Assembly: GCA_041678045.1 (NCBI GenBank)
Contig: JBAYOV010000016.1
Location: 1 to 64,000 of the forward strand
Reading direction: 5' to 3'
From: UBA2357 sp041678045
GTDB lineage: Bacteria > Pseudomonadota > Gammaproteobacteria > Burkholderiales > Rhodocyclaceae
Length of the DNA stretch: 64,000 nucleotides
Both the position numbers and the translations under genes were made by a program. Under the pieces are notes generated by a model. It saw only the letters and a program-made list of their open reading frames with translations. It searched no databases and was not told where the DNA came from. Position 1 is the first letter of the stretch; each line of letters begins with the position of its first letter. Shown here in pieces: positions 1 through 9,359 of the stretch.

Positions 1-3000
1 CAGCGCCGGGCAGGCCTGCATGACCCTGGCGACATGCGCCGGGCTCAGCGCCTCGCCGCCGATGAACAGCCTGCGCAGGGGCGCGAACAGTCCGGGCGAC
101 TCATCCGCAAGAAGGTTGAACAGGCCGGCGGTCAGCCACATCACCCGGATCTGCTGCGTCTCGATGCGCCTGGCCAGCCCCGAGGGCGACAGCAGGCTGT
201 CGTCGCTGATGAAGCAGCTGGTGCCACCGCACAACAGGGCCCCCCAGATTTCCAGGGAAGAGGCATCGAAACCCAGCGGCGCGGCCTGCAGCAGCCGCTC
301 GCCCGGAGCCAGGTCCCAGAAGTCGCTGTTGCACACCAGACGTACGATGCCCCGCTGCGGCACCATGACGCCCTTCGGCGTACCGGTGGAGCCGGAGGTA
401 AACAGGATGCAGGCGGGCGCTTGCCCCCCGCCGGCAGGCGTTACCCTCTCGCCGGCAGGCGTCCTCCTCTCGCCGGCAGGCGGCAGCGTCGCGGCTGCGC
501 AGTCCTCCGCAAGCACCGCGTCCAGATCGAACGCCTGCAACGCCGCGCCCTGCGCCGCCTGCACCTCACGCGGCGGGACGCCCCGGTACAGCAGCCGCTT
601 GCAGGCGGCAAGGGCCAGTTGCTGGCTGAGGCGCTGCGGTGGACTCTTCTCGTCCAGCGGCAGATAGCATCCGCCTGCCTTGAGTACGCCCAGCATCGCC
701 ACCACGGCCTGCGGCTCGCGCGGCATGGCCAGTGCCACCGGGGTGCCGTCCGGCAGCACTCCGAGCGCAGCCGCCACGCGGTCGGACAGGCCGTCGAGCT
801 GCGCGTAAGTCCACACCTCGCCATGTTCGGCCATGCACGCCGGCGCGTCGGGCTGGCGCTCACGCACCGCACGGAACAGCGCCACCAGCGAGGCATCGCG
901 GGGATAGTCGCGCGCGGTGCGGTTGAAGGTGCGCTGCAAGCCCAGCGCATCGCGGACACGCAGGAAGGGCGGCGGCAGCGGCAACAAGTCTGCGCAGCTC
1001 AGGGCGGAGGCCGCCTCGCCAGCGGCGCACACCCGTTGCAGCAGGCGCTGCCAGGCACGCACCAGTTGCGGTACCTCCCCTTCGGCAAAGCCGTCGGTGC
1101 GGCACGCCAGCCGGAACCCCGGCGCCTGTCCGGGCAACACCGAAAGGCTCAGCACATAGGGATGACGCTCGAAGCCGCTGACTTCGGCAATGCGCGGCGC
1201 ACCGGGTTGTTCGATGCCTTCCAGCGGATAATTCTCGAACACCAGGATGTGGTCGAACAGTGACTGACCGCCCCGCTCGCCTGCCAGGGCCTGGATGTCG
1301 GCCAGCGGCAGGAATTCATGCGCGGCACGTTCGGCGGCCTGCTGGCGCAGGCTGGCCGACAGCGCAGCCAGGGTGTCCCCCGCTGCCCAGCGCGCGCGCA
1401 ACGGCAGGGTGCGGATGAAGAGCCCCACCATGTGCTCGATGCCGGGCACCTCGGCGGGCCGTCCGGCACTCACCAGCCCGAACAGCACATCGCGCCGGCC
1501 TGCATGCACGGCCCCCAGCAGCACGGCCCACAGCGCCTGCAGCAGTTGCGGCTGGCTCACGCCGCAGGCCGCTGCGGCCCTGGCCAGCGCCACGCCATCG
1601 GCGGCACTCAGCGCCCATTCATGTTCGACCCATTCGGCGGCATCCGCTGCCCCCGCAGCGGGGCGTTGTGCATTGGGGCGATGAGCGCCGATGAGGGTGG
1701 CTTCCGGCAGTTCGGCCAGCAGCGTGCGCCAGCCCGCGAGTGCCGCCTGGTGTGCCGGCGCGCTGACCGATTCACGCTGCTGCAGCCACTGCCGGTACGC
1801 CGACAGGGGCGGTGCGGGCGGCAACAGCCCTTCGGCCCCAGGCCCCTGCTGCAGGCCGGCATACACGGTAAACAGCTCGCGCAGCAGGATGCCGATGCAC
1901 CACCCGTCCATCAGCAGGTGGTGGAAGCACCAGCTCATCTCCCATTCGTCGGGCTGCAGCTGCAGCAGGTGCAGATGCAGCAAGGGGCCGGTTTCCGGTG
2001 CCAGCCCGAGGTCACGCTGAGCCTGCAGCAACGCATCCCGGCGACGCTGGCGCTGCACGGCCGGCAGCGTGCGCAGGTCATGACGGGCCAGCGTGTAACG
2101 ACCTTCCGACAACACCAGCCGGTGAAAACCCTCGCCGGGGGCACTCGGGAACACGGTGCGCAAGCTCTCGTGACGCGCCACCACCTGCGCCCAGGCACGC
2201 TCCAGACGGTCTGCCTCCAGCCCGCCCTGCAGGCGGAAGCTGATCTGCTGGGTGTAACTGGCCCCGCCCCGGCCGGCCGGGGCGGCCCCTTCACCGCCCT
2301 CGCCACCCTCGCCGTCCAGCACATGCTGGAACAGCATGGCCTGCTGCGCCGGATCGGGTTCGCCCAGATCGACCACCTGCTCCACCGCGCATTCGGCACG
2401 CCCGGCGAGCGTGTGCAGCAAGGCCTGGGTGCGTGCATCGGCAGCAAGCAGCGGCTGACCGGTGAGCGCACACAGGGTTTCCACCCAGCGATCGAGCAGG
2501 GCCTGCACCCAGGCACTCGGCAGACGGGCAGGCGCATGCCAGGCCGACAGGCACAGGCGGTCCCCGTCGAAAAAGGCGAGCAGCTCCAGCTCGGCCTCGG
2601 GCACAAAACCAGCGGGCAGCAGGGCAGTGAGCACCTCGGGCGTGGCCAGCGCGGGCAAGGGTTGCAGCCCCTGCGGCGGAGCGTTTTCGTCCTGCGGGTC
2701 GGCCACCGGTGACAGTTGGCCAAGGTAGTTCAGGCTGATCTGCGGCCGCTCATCCGGCAGGGCGTGCCCTTCAGCCGCAGCACGCAGGCAGGCCAGAGCG
2801 AAGTCCGTTCCGCCCGGTGCCTGCTGCAGCAGGTCGCGCAGGCTCGCGGCCGCCTGCTGCGAGTCGGCAAAAACCGGCAGATGCAGCGGACGGATGGCGG
2901 TAAACCAGCCCACCGCCTGACTGATTTCCAGCCCCGGCGCCAAGGCTTGCCGGCCATGCCCTTCCAGCGTGAGCAGCACCGGTTCGCGCTGCCCCATGCG

Positions 3001-6000
3001 CTGCAGCGCGACACTCAGGCCGGCGAGCAGCACTGCATCCGGCTCGGCCAGTGCACGGCGTGCGAATCCGGACACCTGCCGGCGCTGGAACGCGCGGCGG
3101 GCGACATCGCCTGCCGCAGCGGCGTCGCACACACCTGCCAGCGGGCCGGCCGGCGCCACGCAGCGTGCCCGCCAGGCCTCGACCGCCTGTGCGTCGGGCC
3201 AGAGCGACGGTTGCTGCAGCGCCAGCATCCAGCTGGCCAGCCCAGGGGCACCGGACGTGCCGGGCGCTGTGACCGACGTGCAGGCGGGCGCATCCCGGTC
3301 CTGCGTTTCCAGACACGCCGCCAGCAGCTCGCTGCGCAGCAGGTCGAGCGACACCGCATCGAGTACGAAATGATGTCCGCCCAGCAGCAACAGTCGCTCA
3401 TCGCCCGCATGCAACAGCACCGCTCCCCACAACGGCCCCTCGCCGGGGTGCAGCGCGGCGAACAGGGCCTGCGCGGCAGCGTTCAGCGCCGGAGCGCGCG
3501 GCCCGGCTGCGCTGGCAGGCGACGTCAGGTCGCCCCCCACGGCCGGGCGTTCGAGCCAGACCGGTGGCGCAGGCGTGGCCGACAGGCGCGCGCACCCGCC
3601 GTCAAACACCATGCGCAGGGCCTCGTGACGCGCCTGCAGGGTGTGCAGGGCGCGCTGCAGGCGGGCACTGTCGATGTCCCTGCCCACACGCAGCGGCAGG
3701 GCCATGTGGAAGTGCCGCCAGTGCTCACCATGCATCTGCATGAAACGGCGATGCATCGGCAGCAGCGGCAAGGCCTGCCCCACTTCGGGCCGGGGCCATG
3801 TGTGCTGGGGCTGCTGCGCACCGTGGCCTGCCTGAATGCGCGCCAGCAGGTCGGCAAACAGCGGCGTGGCAAAGAATTCGGCCGGGGCGAGACTGTCGAC
3901 GCCCTGGCGGCGCAGTTGTCCGACCACCTGAATGGCCTTGATCGAGTCGCCACCGCAGGCAAAGAAATGGCTGTCCATCTCCGGCGCCGCGCCACCCAGC
4001 ACCGCCTGCCAGGCCTGGCTCAGGCATTCGCGGGCCCGGTCGCTTGCGCTGCGGTTCGTGCCAGTGCTCGCGCCGTTGCTCGCGTTGTGGGTTCCGCTGG
4101 CCGCGCGGGTCGCTTGATCGACCACTTTTTCAGCCACCTTGCCGACAACCATCGCAGGGGGCGCACCCGCCGCTTCGGCCGCGCCTGAGCGCGTCGCCTG
4201 CCAACGCTGGAGCTGGCGGGCGAGATCTTCTGCCAGCGCGTCCAGCAACGCACCGGCCTGTTCATGGGTGCACACCGACAGGTCGTGCTCAAGCGCGAGG
4301 CTCAAGCACCCCTCGGCACCGCTCACCAGCATGAAGGTGTAGTCGAACTTCGCCGCCCGCAGGGCCACGTCGTGCAGGCCGAAGCGCAGCCCGGTTCCTG
4401 CCCGGTCAAGACCGTCGAGCAGCGCGGCCTGGTCGATCAGGGTGAGCATCACGTCGACCAGCGGCCCGCGTGCCGGATCGCGTGTCTCGCCCAGCGCAGC
4501 CGGCAGCAGGCTGAACGGATGGCGGCCATGCGCCAGCGCGGCGCGCAACTGTTCGCCCAACAGCCGTACGCGCTCCATGCCGGTGGCCGATGCCTGCCGG
4601 GAGCGCAGCAGCACGGTATTCACGCAATACCCCACCGTATGCTGCAGTTCGGGCGTGTCGCGCAAACCGATTGGCAGCGCAACGCACAGGTCGTCCTGCC
4701 CGCTGCGCCGGTGCAACCAGTCGCATGTCAGCCCGATGAAAGCCCCCAGCAGGGTGGTGCCGCTGTGGCTGGCCAGCGTCTGCAGCTTCGCGGCCATGCC
4801 ATCCGGCAGTGCGCACCGGACCATGCCCCCCTGCCCGCGTGCGGCCGACCGTGACCCCTGGCCCGGCACAAGATCCAGCCGGGCCGGCAGGGGCAGCAGG
4901 CAGCGCTGCCAGTAGGCGAGATCGTCGCGCCGTGCGGTCGATTCCAGATAGAGGCGTTCATCGGCGGCGAATTGCGCCAGCGCGGCGGCACGCAGGGCCG
5001 GGTCCGATACCGGATCCGGAGCCCGGGCCGTCCCCACATCGTCGTCCTCGTCCGCGCAGCGCCGGGCCGCTTCCGCCAGCAGCAGGGCCAGGCTGTCCGC
5101 ATCGCCGATGATGTGATGCATCACCAGCAACACACACCACGCCTGCGCCCCCAGCCGGAACACGCTCAGGCGCAGCAACGGTGCCTCGCTCAGCCTGAAG
5201 GGGCGATGCACCCGTTCGTCGATCAGCGCGACAAGCTGCGCCTGCGCGTCGTCCGCCGTGCGGAGGTCCAGCCATTCGGCGTGCACACCGGACGCCGGCA
5301 GGATGTCCATGCGCGGCGCATCGATGTCGCCGACAAAGCGACTGCGGCAGGCGGGCTGGGCCTCGATCGAGGCAATGAGCGCGGACATGAAGTCGCGCAC
5401 CCGCGCCTCGCCCCCCTGCAGCGTGACCGCCAGCGGCATGTTGTAGCGCGCCTCGGCAGCCTGCAGGCAGTCGAGCACCCAGAGCTGGAACTGGCCCTGG
5501 GTGAGCGCGGGGGCAGTGGGCTGCTGTGTGCCCGAGGCGGCCCCCCCCTGCCCGTCCTCACGCGGCGCAGTGCCTGCAGTGCCCGAGGGCTGCAGCCGCC
5601 GGCAGACACTCAGCGGTGCCCCTCCGGCGAGCAGGTCGCGCACGGCCACCGGTTGCCGGTAAGCCTGCGACAGGCGCCGGGCCAGTACCATGGCCTGCAG
5701 GCTGTCTCCTCCGAGCGCCATGAAATCGGCCGCAGGATCGGACACCGGACGGCCGAGCACCGCTTCATAGTGCGCGCACAACTGCGCCAGTGCGTGCGCA
5801 TCCACGCCCCCGGTCGATGTCCCGCCCTGTTCCAGCCCGCCAGCGGGCCGCGCCGGGCCCGTCGTGCTGGCCAGCGCCTGTTCGTCGAGGCGCAGCAGGG
5901 CCGCCTTGTCGACTTTGCCGGCTGGCGACACCGGCAGGGCATCCAGCCGGTAATAGCGGTTCGGCAGCATGTACTCGGGCAGGCGCCCGCGCAGCCAGTC

Positions 6001-8817
6001 GGCCAGCGCGCCGGCCTGCAGCTCGGCCACCGGTGCGCCGGCAACAAACGCCAGCAGCCAGACGCCACCGCGCTGGCTGCGGTTGACCAGCACGGCGGCC
6101 TGGCTGACGGCCGGATGCCGTTCGAGCACCGCGACGATCTCGCCCAACTCCACCCGATGGCCGCGCAGCTTCACCTGCTCGTCCATGCGCCCGATCAGCA
6201 TCAGCTCGCCGTTTTCGGTCCAGCATGCACGGTCGCCGGTACGATACACCCGCCGCCCGCCCAGCGTGGCAAGGTGCACGAAGCGTTCCGCGCTCAACTG
6301 CGGACGGTTCAGATAGCCGATGCCAACGCCGGCCCCGCCCAGATACAGTTCGCCGGGCATGCCGGGCGGCAGGCGGCGGCCATGCCGGTCGAGCACATGG
6401 CAGGAAGTGTTCGGCAGCGGACGGCCGATGCTGTGCGGCTGCCCGTCCGCCAGCACAGGATGCAGCCGGGTGAGCGTGGCGCACACCGAAGTTTCGGTGG
6501 GGCCGTACGCATTCACATACACTTTCTCGACCGCGTAATGCCGCACATCCTCGCCGATCGGCGCCTCGCCGGCGGTAATCAGCACACGCACCCCGGGCAG
6601 CGGCTCACGCCCGAAGAGGGCCAGATAGGACGGCGGCCAGGTGACCACCGCGATACCGTTCCGGGACAGGTAGTCACGCAGTGCCCAGGGGGCGTCGATC
6701 ATCTCCCGGGTGACCGGGTACAGCGTGCCACCGGTGGTCAGCGCCATGAAGATTTCCGACAGCGACGCATCGAAGGATGGCGAGGCGAACTGCAGCACCC
6801 GCACCCCGGGACGCAGCCCCAGCAGATGCGCCTGCCCCTGGATCATGTTCACAAACCCGGCATGCGGCACCAGCACGCCCTTGGGCTGGCCGGTCGAGCC
6901 CGATGTGTAGATCAGATAGGCCGGGGCCTCGGGTGTCACCTCGGGCAGCGCATCGCCGCCGTCCTCGGACAAGGACGCAACCCCGGAAGACGCCCCCCCG
7001 GGGGACCCAGGCCCGGGCAGGTGCGCGGGCAGACATTCGGCACTCAGCCCCGCCAACCCTTCCGGTGCAAGGTGCAGATCGTCCGCGTGCAGCGCCAGCA
7101 GGCGCCGTGCGCCGGAGTCGCTGAGCATGTGCCGGATGCGCTCCGGCGGGTAATCCGGATCGACCGGCAGATAGACCGCACCGGCCCGCAGGATGCCCAG
7201 CAGGATCGCCGGCAGTGCCGGGTCACGCCGCGCGAGCACCGCGACCACCTGCCCCGGCATCACGCCTGCACGCCTCACCCAGCCGGCCACGCCCAGCGCG
7301 CGCGCGCGCAGCGTACGGTAATCCTGCCGGCTGCCATCCGGCGCGACCACAGCGGGCGCGTCCGCGCTGGCCAGTGCCTGCCGCTCGAACAACTGCCAGA
7401 TCGTGCCCTGAACGAAGTCCAGCGACGCCCCCTCCTCCCAGCCTTCAAGCTGCGCCTGCTCCTCGGGCAACAGGCAGGGGGCCGCGTGCAGCAACAAGCC
7501 GTCATCGGCCCGGAACGCCGCGAGCAGCGCCTCGATGCGCCGGACATGGCGCCGGACATCTTCCACGTCGAAGTAAGTGCGCCGATGCACCACCGTGAGC
7601 TTGAGCCCGCGCCGCCCCTGAATACGGGACTCGACGGCATACACGCCCAGGATCACCGGCTCGTGACGGCTCACCAGGCTGCCGAAATCGCTGAGCAGGA
7701 AGTCCTGCCCGTCCCCGCCCGGCACCACCGGCAGGTAGTTGATGTTGGTGTCGGCCAGCCCGGGCGGCAAATGCAGCCCGGCTTCGCGCGCCGCCCGCTG
7801 GTAAGGCGTGCGCGCATGGCGCATCAGTGAGACGCTCTGGCGGCGCAGGGCCTGCAACAGGGTCGCAAGGGTCTGCTCGCCACGAAGGTCCACATTCAGC
7901 GGCACCACCGCCACGCGGTAACCCTGGGCGCGATGCAGGTCCTTGCGTTCGCCCAGTGACAGCGGCATTTGCACGCATACCCGCTCATGATCGAATACCC
8001 GCCCCAGCACCAGCGCATGCAAGGCCAGCAGAAGCATGCCGGCCGAGCAGCGATGCCGCACTTCGAGCGCTTCCAGATCGGCGATGGCTGCAGCGCTCAG
8101 GTCGATCTGGCTCAGGCCGGTTTCATCCAGCCGGTCGGGCAGGCCCGGACGGGGCACGAAGAGGCGTTCATCGGGCAGTGCGCGCAAATGCTCCACCCAG
8201 AACGTACGGTCCCGGGCGGCCTGGGCGGACACCTGCCAGGCCTGGTCGGCGGCCACCACCGCAGGCCAATCGCACGGCTCGCCCAGCGCTGGCGAGCGCC
8301 CTTCGGCCAAAGCGTTGTAAATATGCAACAGGGTTTCGAAGTGCGCAATCAGCGTGAGGCCGTCGGCAATGGCGTGAAATGCCCGCATCAGCAGGCAGGC
8401 CCGCGAGGCCCCCAGCCGGAGCAGGCGCACCTGCATGAGCGAACCACCGAACAGGTCGTAGCGTTGCTCGCGAAAGCGCATTTCGAAGGCGTCACACGCC
8501 GCCTGCGGGTCGGGTGCGGCAGACAGGTCTACATACTCGAAATCGGGCGCAAGCTCCGCATGCAAATCGATTTCCGGCATGACTTTACCATCATCGAGCC
8601 GCAGGGTGGCGCCCAGCAAGGGCACGTGCGCGTACAGGGTTTGCAACGCAGTCCGCAGCCGGTGCGGATCGGGCATGCCGGAGATCAGGTAGCGACTGCC
8701 CGAGGTCAGACCCGGGTGTGCCTGGGGCAAGGCCTCGTTGGCCAGCCAGAGCTCTCCCTGAAAGCTGGTGAACGCCACTGTTTGCGCTGCCTCATGCATT
8801 TCGCTGCCATATGTCAT
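1..8817 (-). CDS. Non-ribosomal peptide synthetase, C-A-T-C-T-E-C-A(partial), 3' end outside window
   Basis: A single frame stays open from an ATG at 8817 to base 1 (2939 codons). It should assemble a peptide by thiotemplate chemistry in the cytoplasm. Domains by residue: C1 about 10-440 with a degenerate FHAIADG active site; A1 about 466-980 (YTSGSTGQPKG, NAYGPTETS, YRTGD, RGHRVELGEI, SPAGKVDK); T1 with LGGDSL near 1037; C2 about 1083-1520 (HHIIGDA); T2 with CGGDSIK near 1624; an epimerisation-type domain about 1660-2045 (HHFVLDAVS, LEGHGR, VGWFT, LNYLGQ); C3 about 2140-2580 with intact HHLLMDG; A2 from about 2620 (FTSGSTGTPKG), cut by the window edge. Module 2 lacks an A domain. A1 pocket residues read D-A-S-T-I-A-A-V-C-K, close to the GrsA phenylalanine code, so an aromatic substrate is inferred. 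AGGCGG lies just upstream of the chosen ATG; a second in-frame ATG at 8799 has no such site. Confidence 0.93.
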   Translation of the reverse strand, partial: MTYGSEMHEAAQTVAFTSFQGELWLANEALPQAHPGLTSGSRYLISGMPDPHRLRTALQTLYAHVPLLGATLRLDDGKVMPEIDLHAELAPDFEYVDLSAAPDPQAACDAFEMRFREQRYDLFGGSLMQVRLLRLGASRACLLMRAFHAIADGLTLIAHFETLLHIYNALAEGRSPALGEPCDWPAVVAADQAWQVSAQAARDRTFWVEHLRALPDERLFVPRPGLPDRLDETGLSQIDLSAAAIADLEALEVRHRCSAGMLLLALHALVLGRVFDHERVCVQMPLSLGERKDLHRAQGYRVAVVPLNVDLRGEQTLATLLQALRRQSVSLMRHARTPYQRAAREAGLHLPPGLADTNINYLPVVPGGDGQDFLLSDFGSLVSRHEPVILGVYAVESRIQGRRGLKLTVVHRRTYFDVEDVRRHVRRIEALLAAFRADDGLLLHAAPCLLPEEQAQLEGWEEGASLDFVQGTIWQLFERQALASADAPAVVAPDGSRQDYRTLRARALGVAGWVRRAGVMPGQVVAVLARRDPALPAILLGILRAGAVYLPVDPDYPPERIRHMLSDSGARRLLALHADDLHLAPEGLAGLSAECLPAHLPGPGSPGGASSGVASLSEDGGDALPEVTPEAPAYLIYTSGSTGQPKGVLVPHAGFVNMIQGQAHLLGLRPGVRVLQFASPSFDASLSEIFMALTTGGTLYPVTREMIDAPWALRDYLSRNGIAVVTWPPSYLALFGREPLPGVRVLITAGEAPIGEDVRHYAVEKVYVNAYGPTETSVCATLTRLHPVLADGQPHSIGRPLPNTSCHVLDRHGRRLPPGMPGELYLGGAGVGIGYLNRPQLSAERFVHLATLGGRRVYRTGDRACWTENGELMLIGRMDEQVKLRGHRVELGEIVAVLERHPAVSQAAVLVNRSQRGGVWLLAFVAGAPVAELQAGALADWLRGRLPEYMLPNRYYRLDALPVSPAGKVDKAALLRLDEQALASTTGPARPAGGLEQGGTSTGGVDAHALAQLCAHYEAVLGRPVSDPAADFMALGGDSLQAMVLARRLSQAYRQPVAVRDLLAGGAPLSVCRRLQPSGTAGTAPREDGQGGAASGTQQPTAPALTQGQFQLWVLDCLQAAEARYNMPLAVTLQGGEARVRDFMSALIASIEAQPACRSRFVGDIDAPRMDILPASGVHAEWLDLRTADDAQAQLVALIDERVHRPFRLSEAPLLRLSVFRLGAQAWCVLLVMHHIIGDADSLALLLAEAARRCADEDDDVGTARAPDPVSDPALRAAALAQFAADERLYLESTARRDDLAYWQRCLLPLPARLDLVPGQGSRSAARGQGGMVRCALPDGMAAKLQTLASHSGTTLLGAFIGLTCDWLHRRSGQDDLCVALPIGLRDTPELQHTVGYCVNTVLLRSRQASATGMERVRLLGEQLRAALAHGRHPFSLLPAALGETRDPARGPLVDVMLTLIDQAALLDGLDRAGTGLRFGLHDVALRAAKFDYTFMLVSGAEGCLSLALEHDLSVCTHEQAGALLDALAEDLARQLQRWQATRSGAAEAAGAPPAMVVGKVAEKVVDQATRAASGTHNASNGASTGTNRSASDRARECLSQAWQAVLGGAAPEMDSHFFACGGDSIKAIQVVGQLRRQGVDSLAPAEFFATPLFADLLARIQAGHGAQQPQHTWPRPEVGQALPLLPMHRRFMQMHGEHWRHFHMALPLRVGRDIDSARLQRALHTLQARHEALRMVFDGGCARLSATPAPPVWLERPAVGGDLTSPASAAGPRAPALNAAAQALFAALHPGEGPLWGAVLLHAGDERLLLLGGHHFVLDAVSLDLLRSELLAACLETQDRDAPACTSVTAPGTSGAPGLASWMLALQQPSLWPDAQAVEAWRARCVAPAGPLAGVCDAAAAGDVARRAFQRRQVSGFARRALAEPDAVLLAGLSVALQRMGQREPVLLTLEGHGRQALAPGLEISQAVGWFTAIRPLHLPVFADSQQAAASLRDLLQQAPGGTDFALACLRAAAEGHALPDERPQISLNYLGQLSPVADPQDENAPPQGLQPLPALATPEVLTALLPAGFVPEAELELLAFFDGDRLCLSAWHAPARLPSAWVQALLDRWVETLCALTGQPLLAADARTQALLHTLAGRAECAVEQVVDLGEPDPAQQAMLFQHVLDGEGGEGGEGAAPAGRGGASYTQQISFRLQGGLEADRLERAWAQVVARHESLRTVFPSAPGEGFHRLVLSEGRYTLARHDLRTLPAVQRQRRRDALLQAQRDLGLAPETGPLLHLHLLQLQPDEWEMSWCFHHLLMDGWCIGILLRELFTVYAGLQQGPGAEGLLPPAPPLSAYRQWLQQRESVSAPAHQAALAGWRTLLAELPEATLIGAHRPNAQRPAAGAADAAEWVEHEWALSAADGVALARAAAACGVSQPQLLQALWAVLLGAVHAGRRDVLFGLVSAGRPAEVPGIEHMVGLFIRTLPLRARWAAGDTLAALSASLRQQAAERAAHEFLPLADIQALAGERGGQSLFDHILVFENYPLEGIEQPGAPRIAEVSGFERHPYVLSLSVLPGQAPGFRLACRTDGFAEGEVPQLVRAWQRLLQRVCAAGEAASALSCADLLPLPPPFLRVRDALGLQRTFNRTARDYPRDASLVALFRAVRERQPDAPACMAEHGEVWTYAQLDGLSDRVAAALGVLPDGTPVALAMPREPQAVVAMLGVLKAGGCYLPLDEKSPPQRLSQQLALAACKRLLYRGVPPREVQAAQGAALQAFDLDAVLAEDCAAATLPPAGERRTPAGERVTPAGGGQAPACILFTSGSTGTPKGVMVPQRGIVRLVCNSDFWDLAPGERLLQAAPLGFDASSLEIWGALLCGGTSCFISDDSLLSPSGLARRIETQQIRVMWLTAGLFNLLADESPGLFAPLRRLFIGGEALSPAHVARVMQACPAL

Positions 8818-9142
8818 AATGCCGCCTATAAGTCAAGCAGATGGCCCCCGCACATCATTGTAAAAGGCGCCCGTCTAACCCGTAACTCATCACTATATCG
8901 CACACAAATGCATTTTGAGATTGTACAATTACCTACATTTCACCCATAAAACATAATACCAAGAGATTAAAAATATAAACTGGATAGGCCCTTCCTATCA
9001 GCCGACCCCTGAGATGGTTTTTTGTACAGCTGTTTTTTTATATAGTCCAAATCACGCCTTGCTGTCCGCCTGCAACGGGCAACAAGGAATGTGGTGACGA
9101 CACAGAACAATCACCAGGACAAGACGCGAGGAAGACAATATC
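8818..9142. promoter_or_regulatory. Divergent AT-rich control region
   Basis: These 325 bases separate the minus-strand NRPS from a small plus-strand gene and hold no credible ORF. They are much more AT-rich than the flanks. A spaced inverted repeat GATAGG-CCCTT-CCTATC sits at 8983-8999 and could be an operator. Several TATA-like hexamers occur on both strands, but no -35/-10 pair is well enough spaced to name. Confidence 0.5.
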
Positions 9143-9310
9143 ATGGCCCTTCACACCACACACAAACTCATGGCCTCTGGAATACTGTCCGGCATCCTGC
9201 TGGGCAGCGGTCAAGTTGCCGCCGGCCTCCTGGCGGCGTGCCTGTCGACACTGATCGTTTTTGCACTGCGCGACGAGCGCCGGGTGCACCGCTCGGGCCT
9301 GAGACTCTGA
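9143..9310 (+). CDS. Small single-pass membrane protein, 55 aa, unrecognised
   Basis: The ORF starts at an ATG preceded by GAGGAAG about ten bases upstream and ends with TGA at 9308-9310. The product begins MALHTTHKLMASGILSGILLG and has one hydrophobic stretch (about residues 9-43) followed by a basic tail RDERRVHRSGLRL, consistent with one membrane helix and a positively charged cytoplasmic end. I recognise no family. It is divergent from the NRPS and faces the end of the EAL gene. The good ribosome site and membrane-like composition support it, but its length makes chance possible. Confidence 0.5.
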   Translation: MALHTTHKLMASGILSGILLGSGQVAAGLLAACLSTLIVFALRDERRVHRSGLRL

Positions 9311-9338
9311 GCCCTCTGAACCTCTCTCCGCCCTCACC

Positions 9339-9359
9339 TCGGAGGCCTCAGGCCTCCGA
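9339..9359. terminator. Hairpin between convergent genes, possible terminator
   Basis: TCGGAGGCC-TCA-GGCCTCCGA is a perfect 9-bp stem with a 3-base loop. It lies 28 bases after the 55-aa gene and includes the stop codon of the convergent GGDEF-EAL gene in its loop. There is no clear T-run on either side, so termination is inferred from position and stem strength only. Confidence 0.4.

Noticed and set aside
34..8949. Long plus-strand open frames (for example 34-1263, 1318-2712, 2716-4188, 4972-7830, 7969-8949)
   Set aside because: They are antisense shadows of the minus-strand NRPS. Their products are low-complexity (rich in Gln, Arg, Gly) and match no family, while the opposite strand gives clear C, A, T and E motifs.
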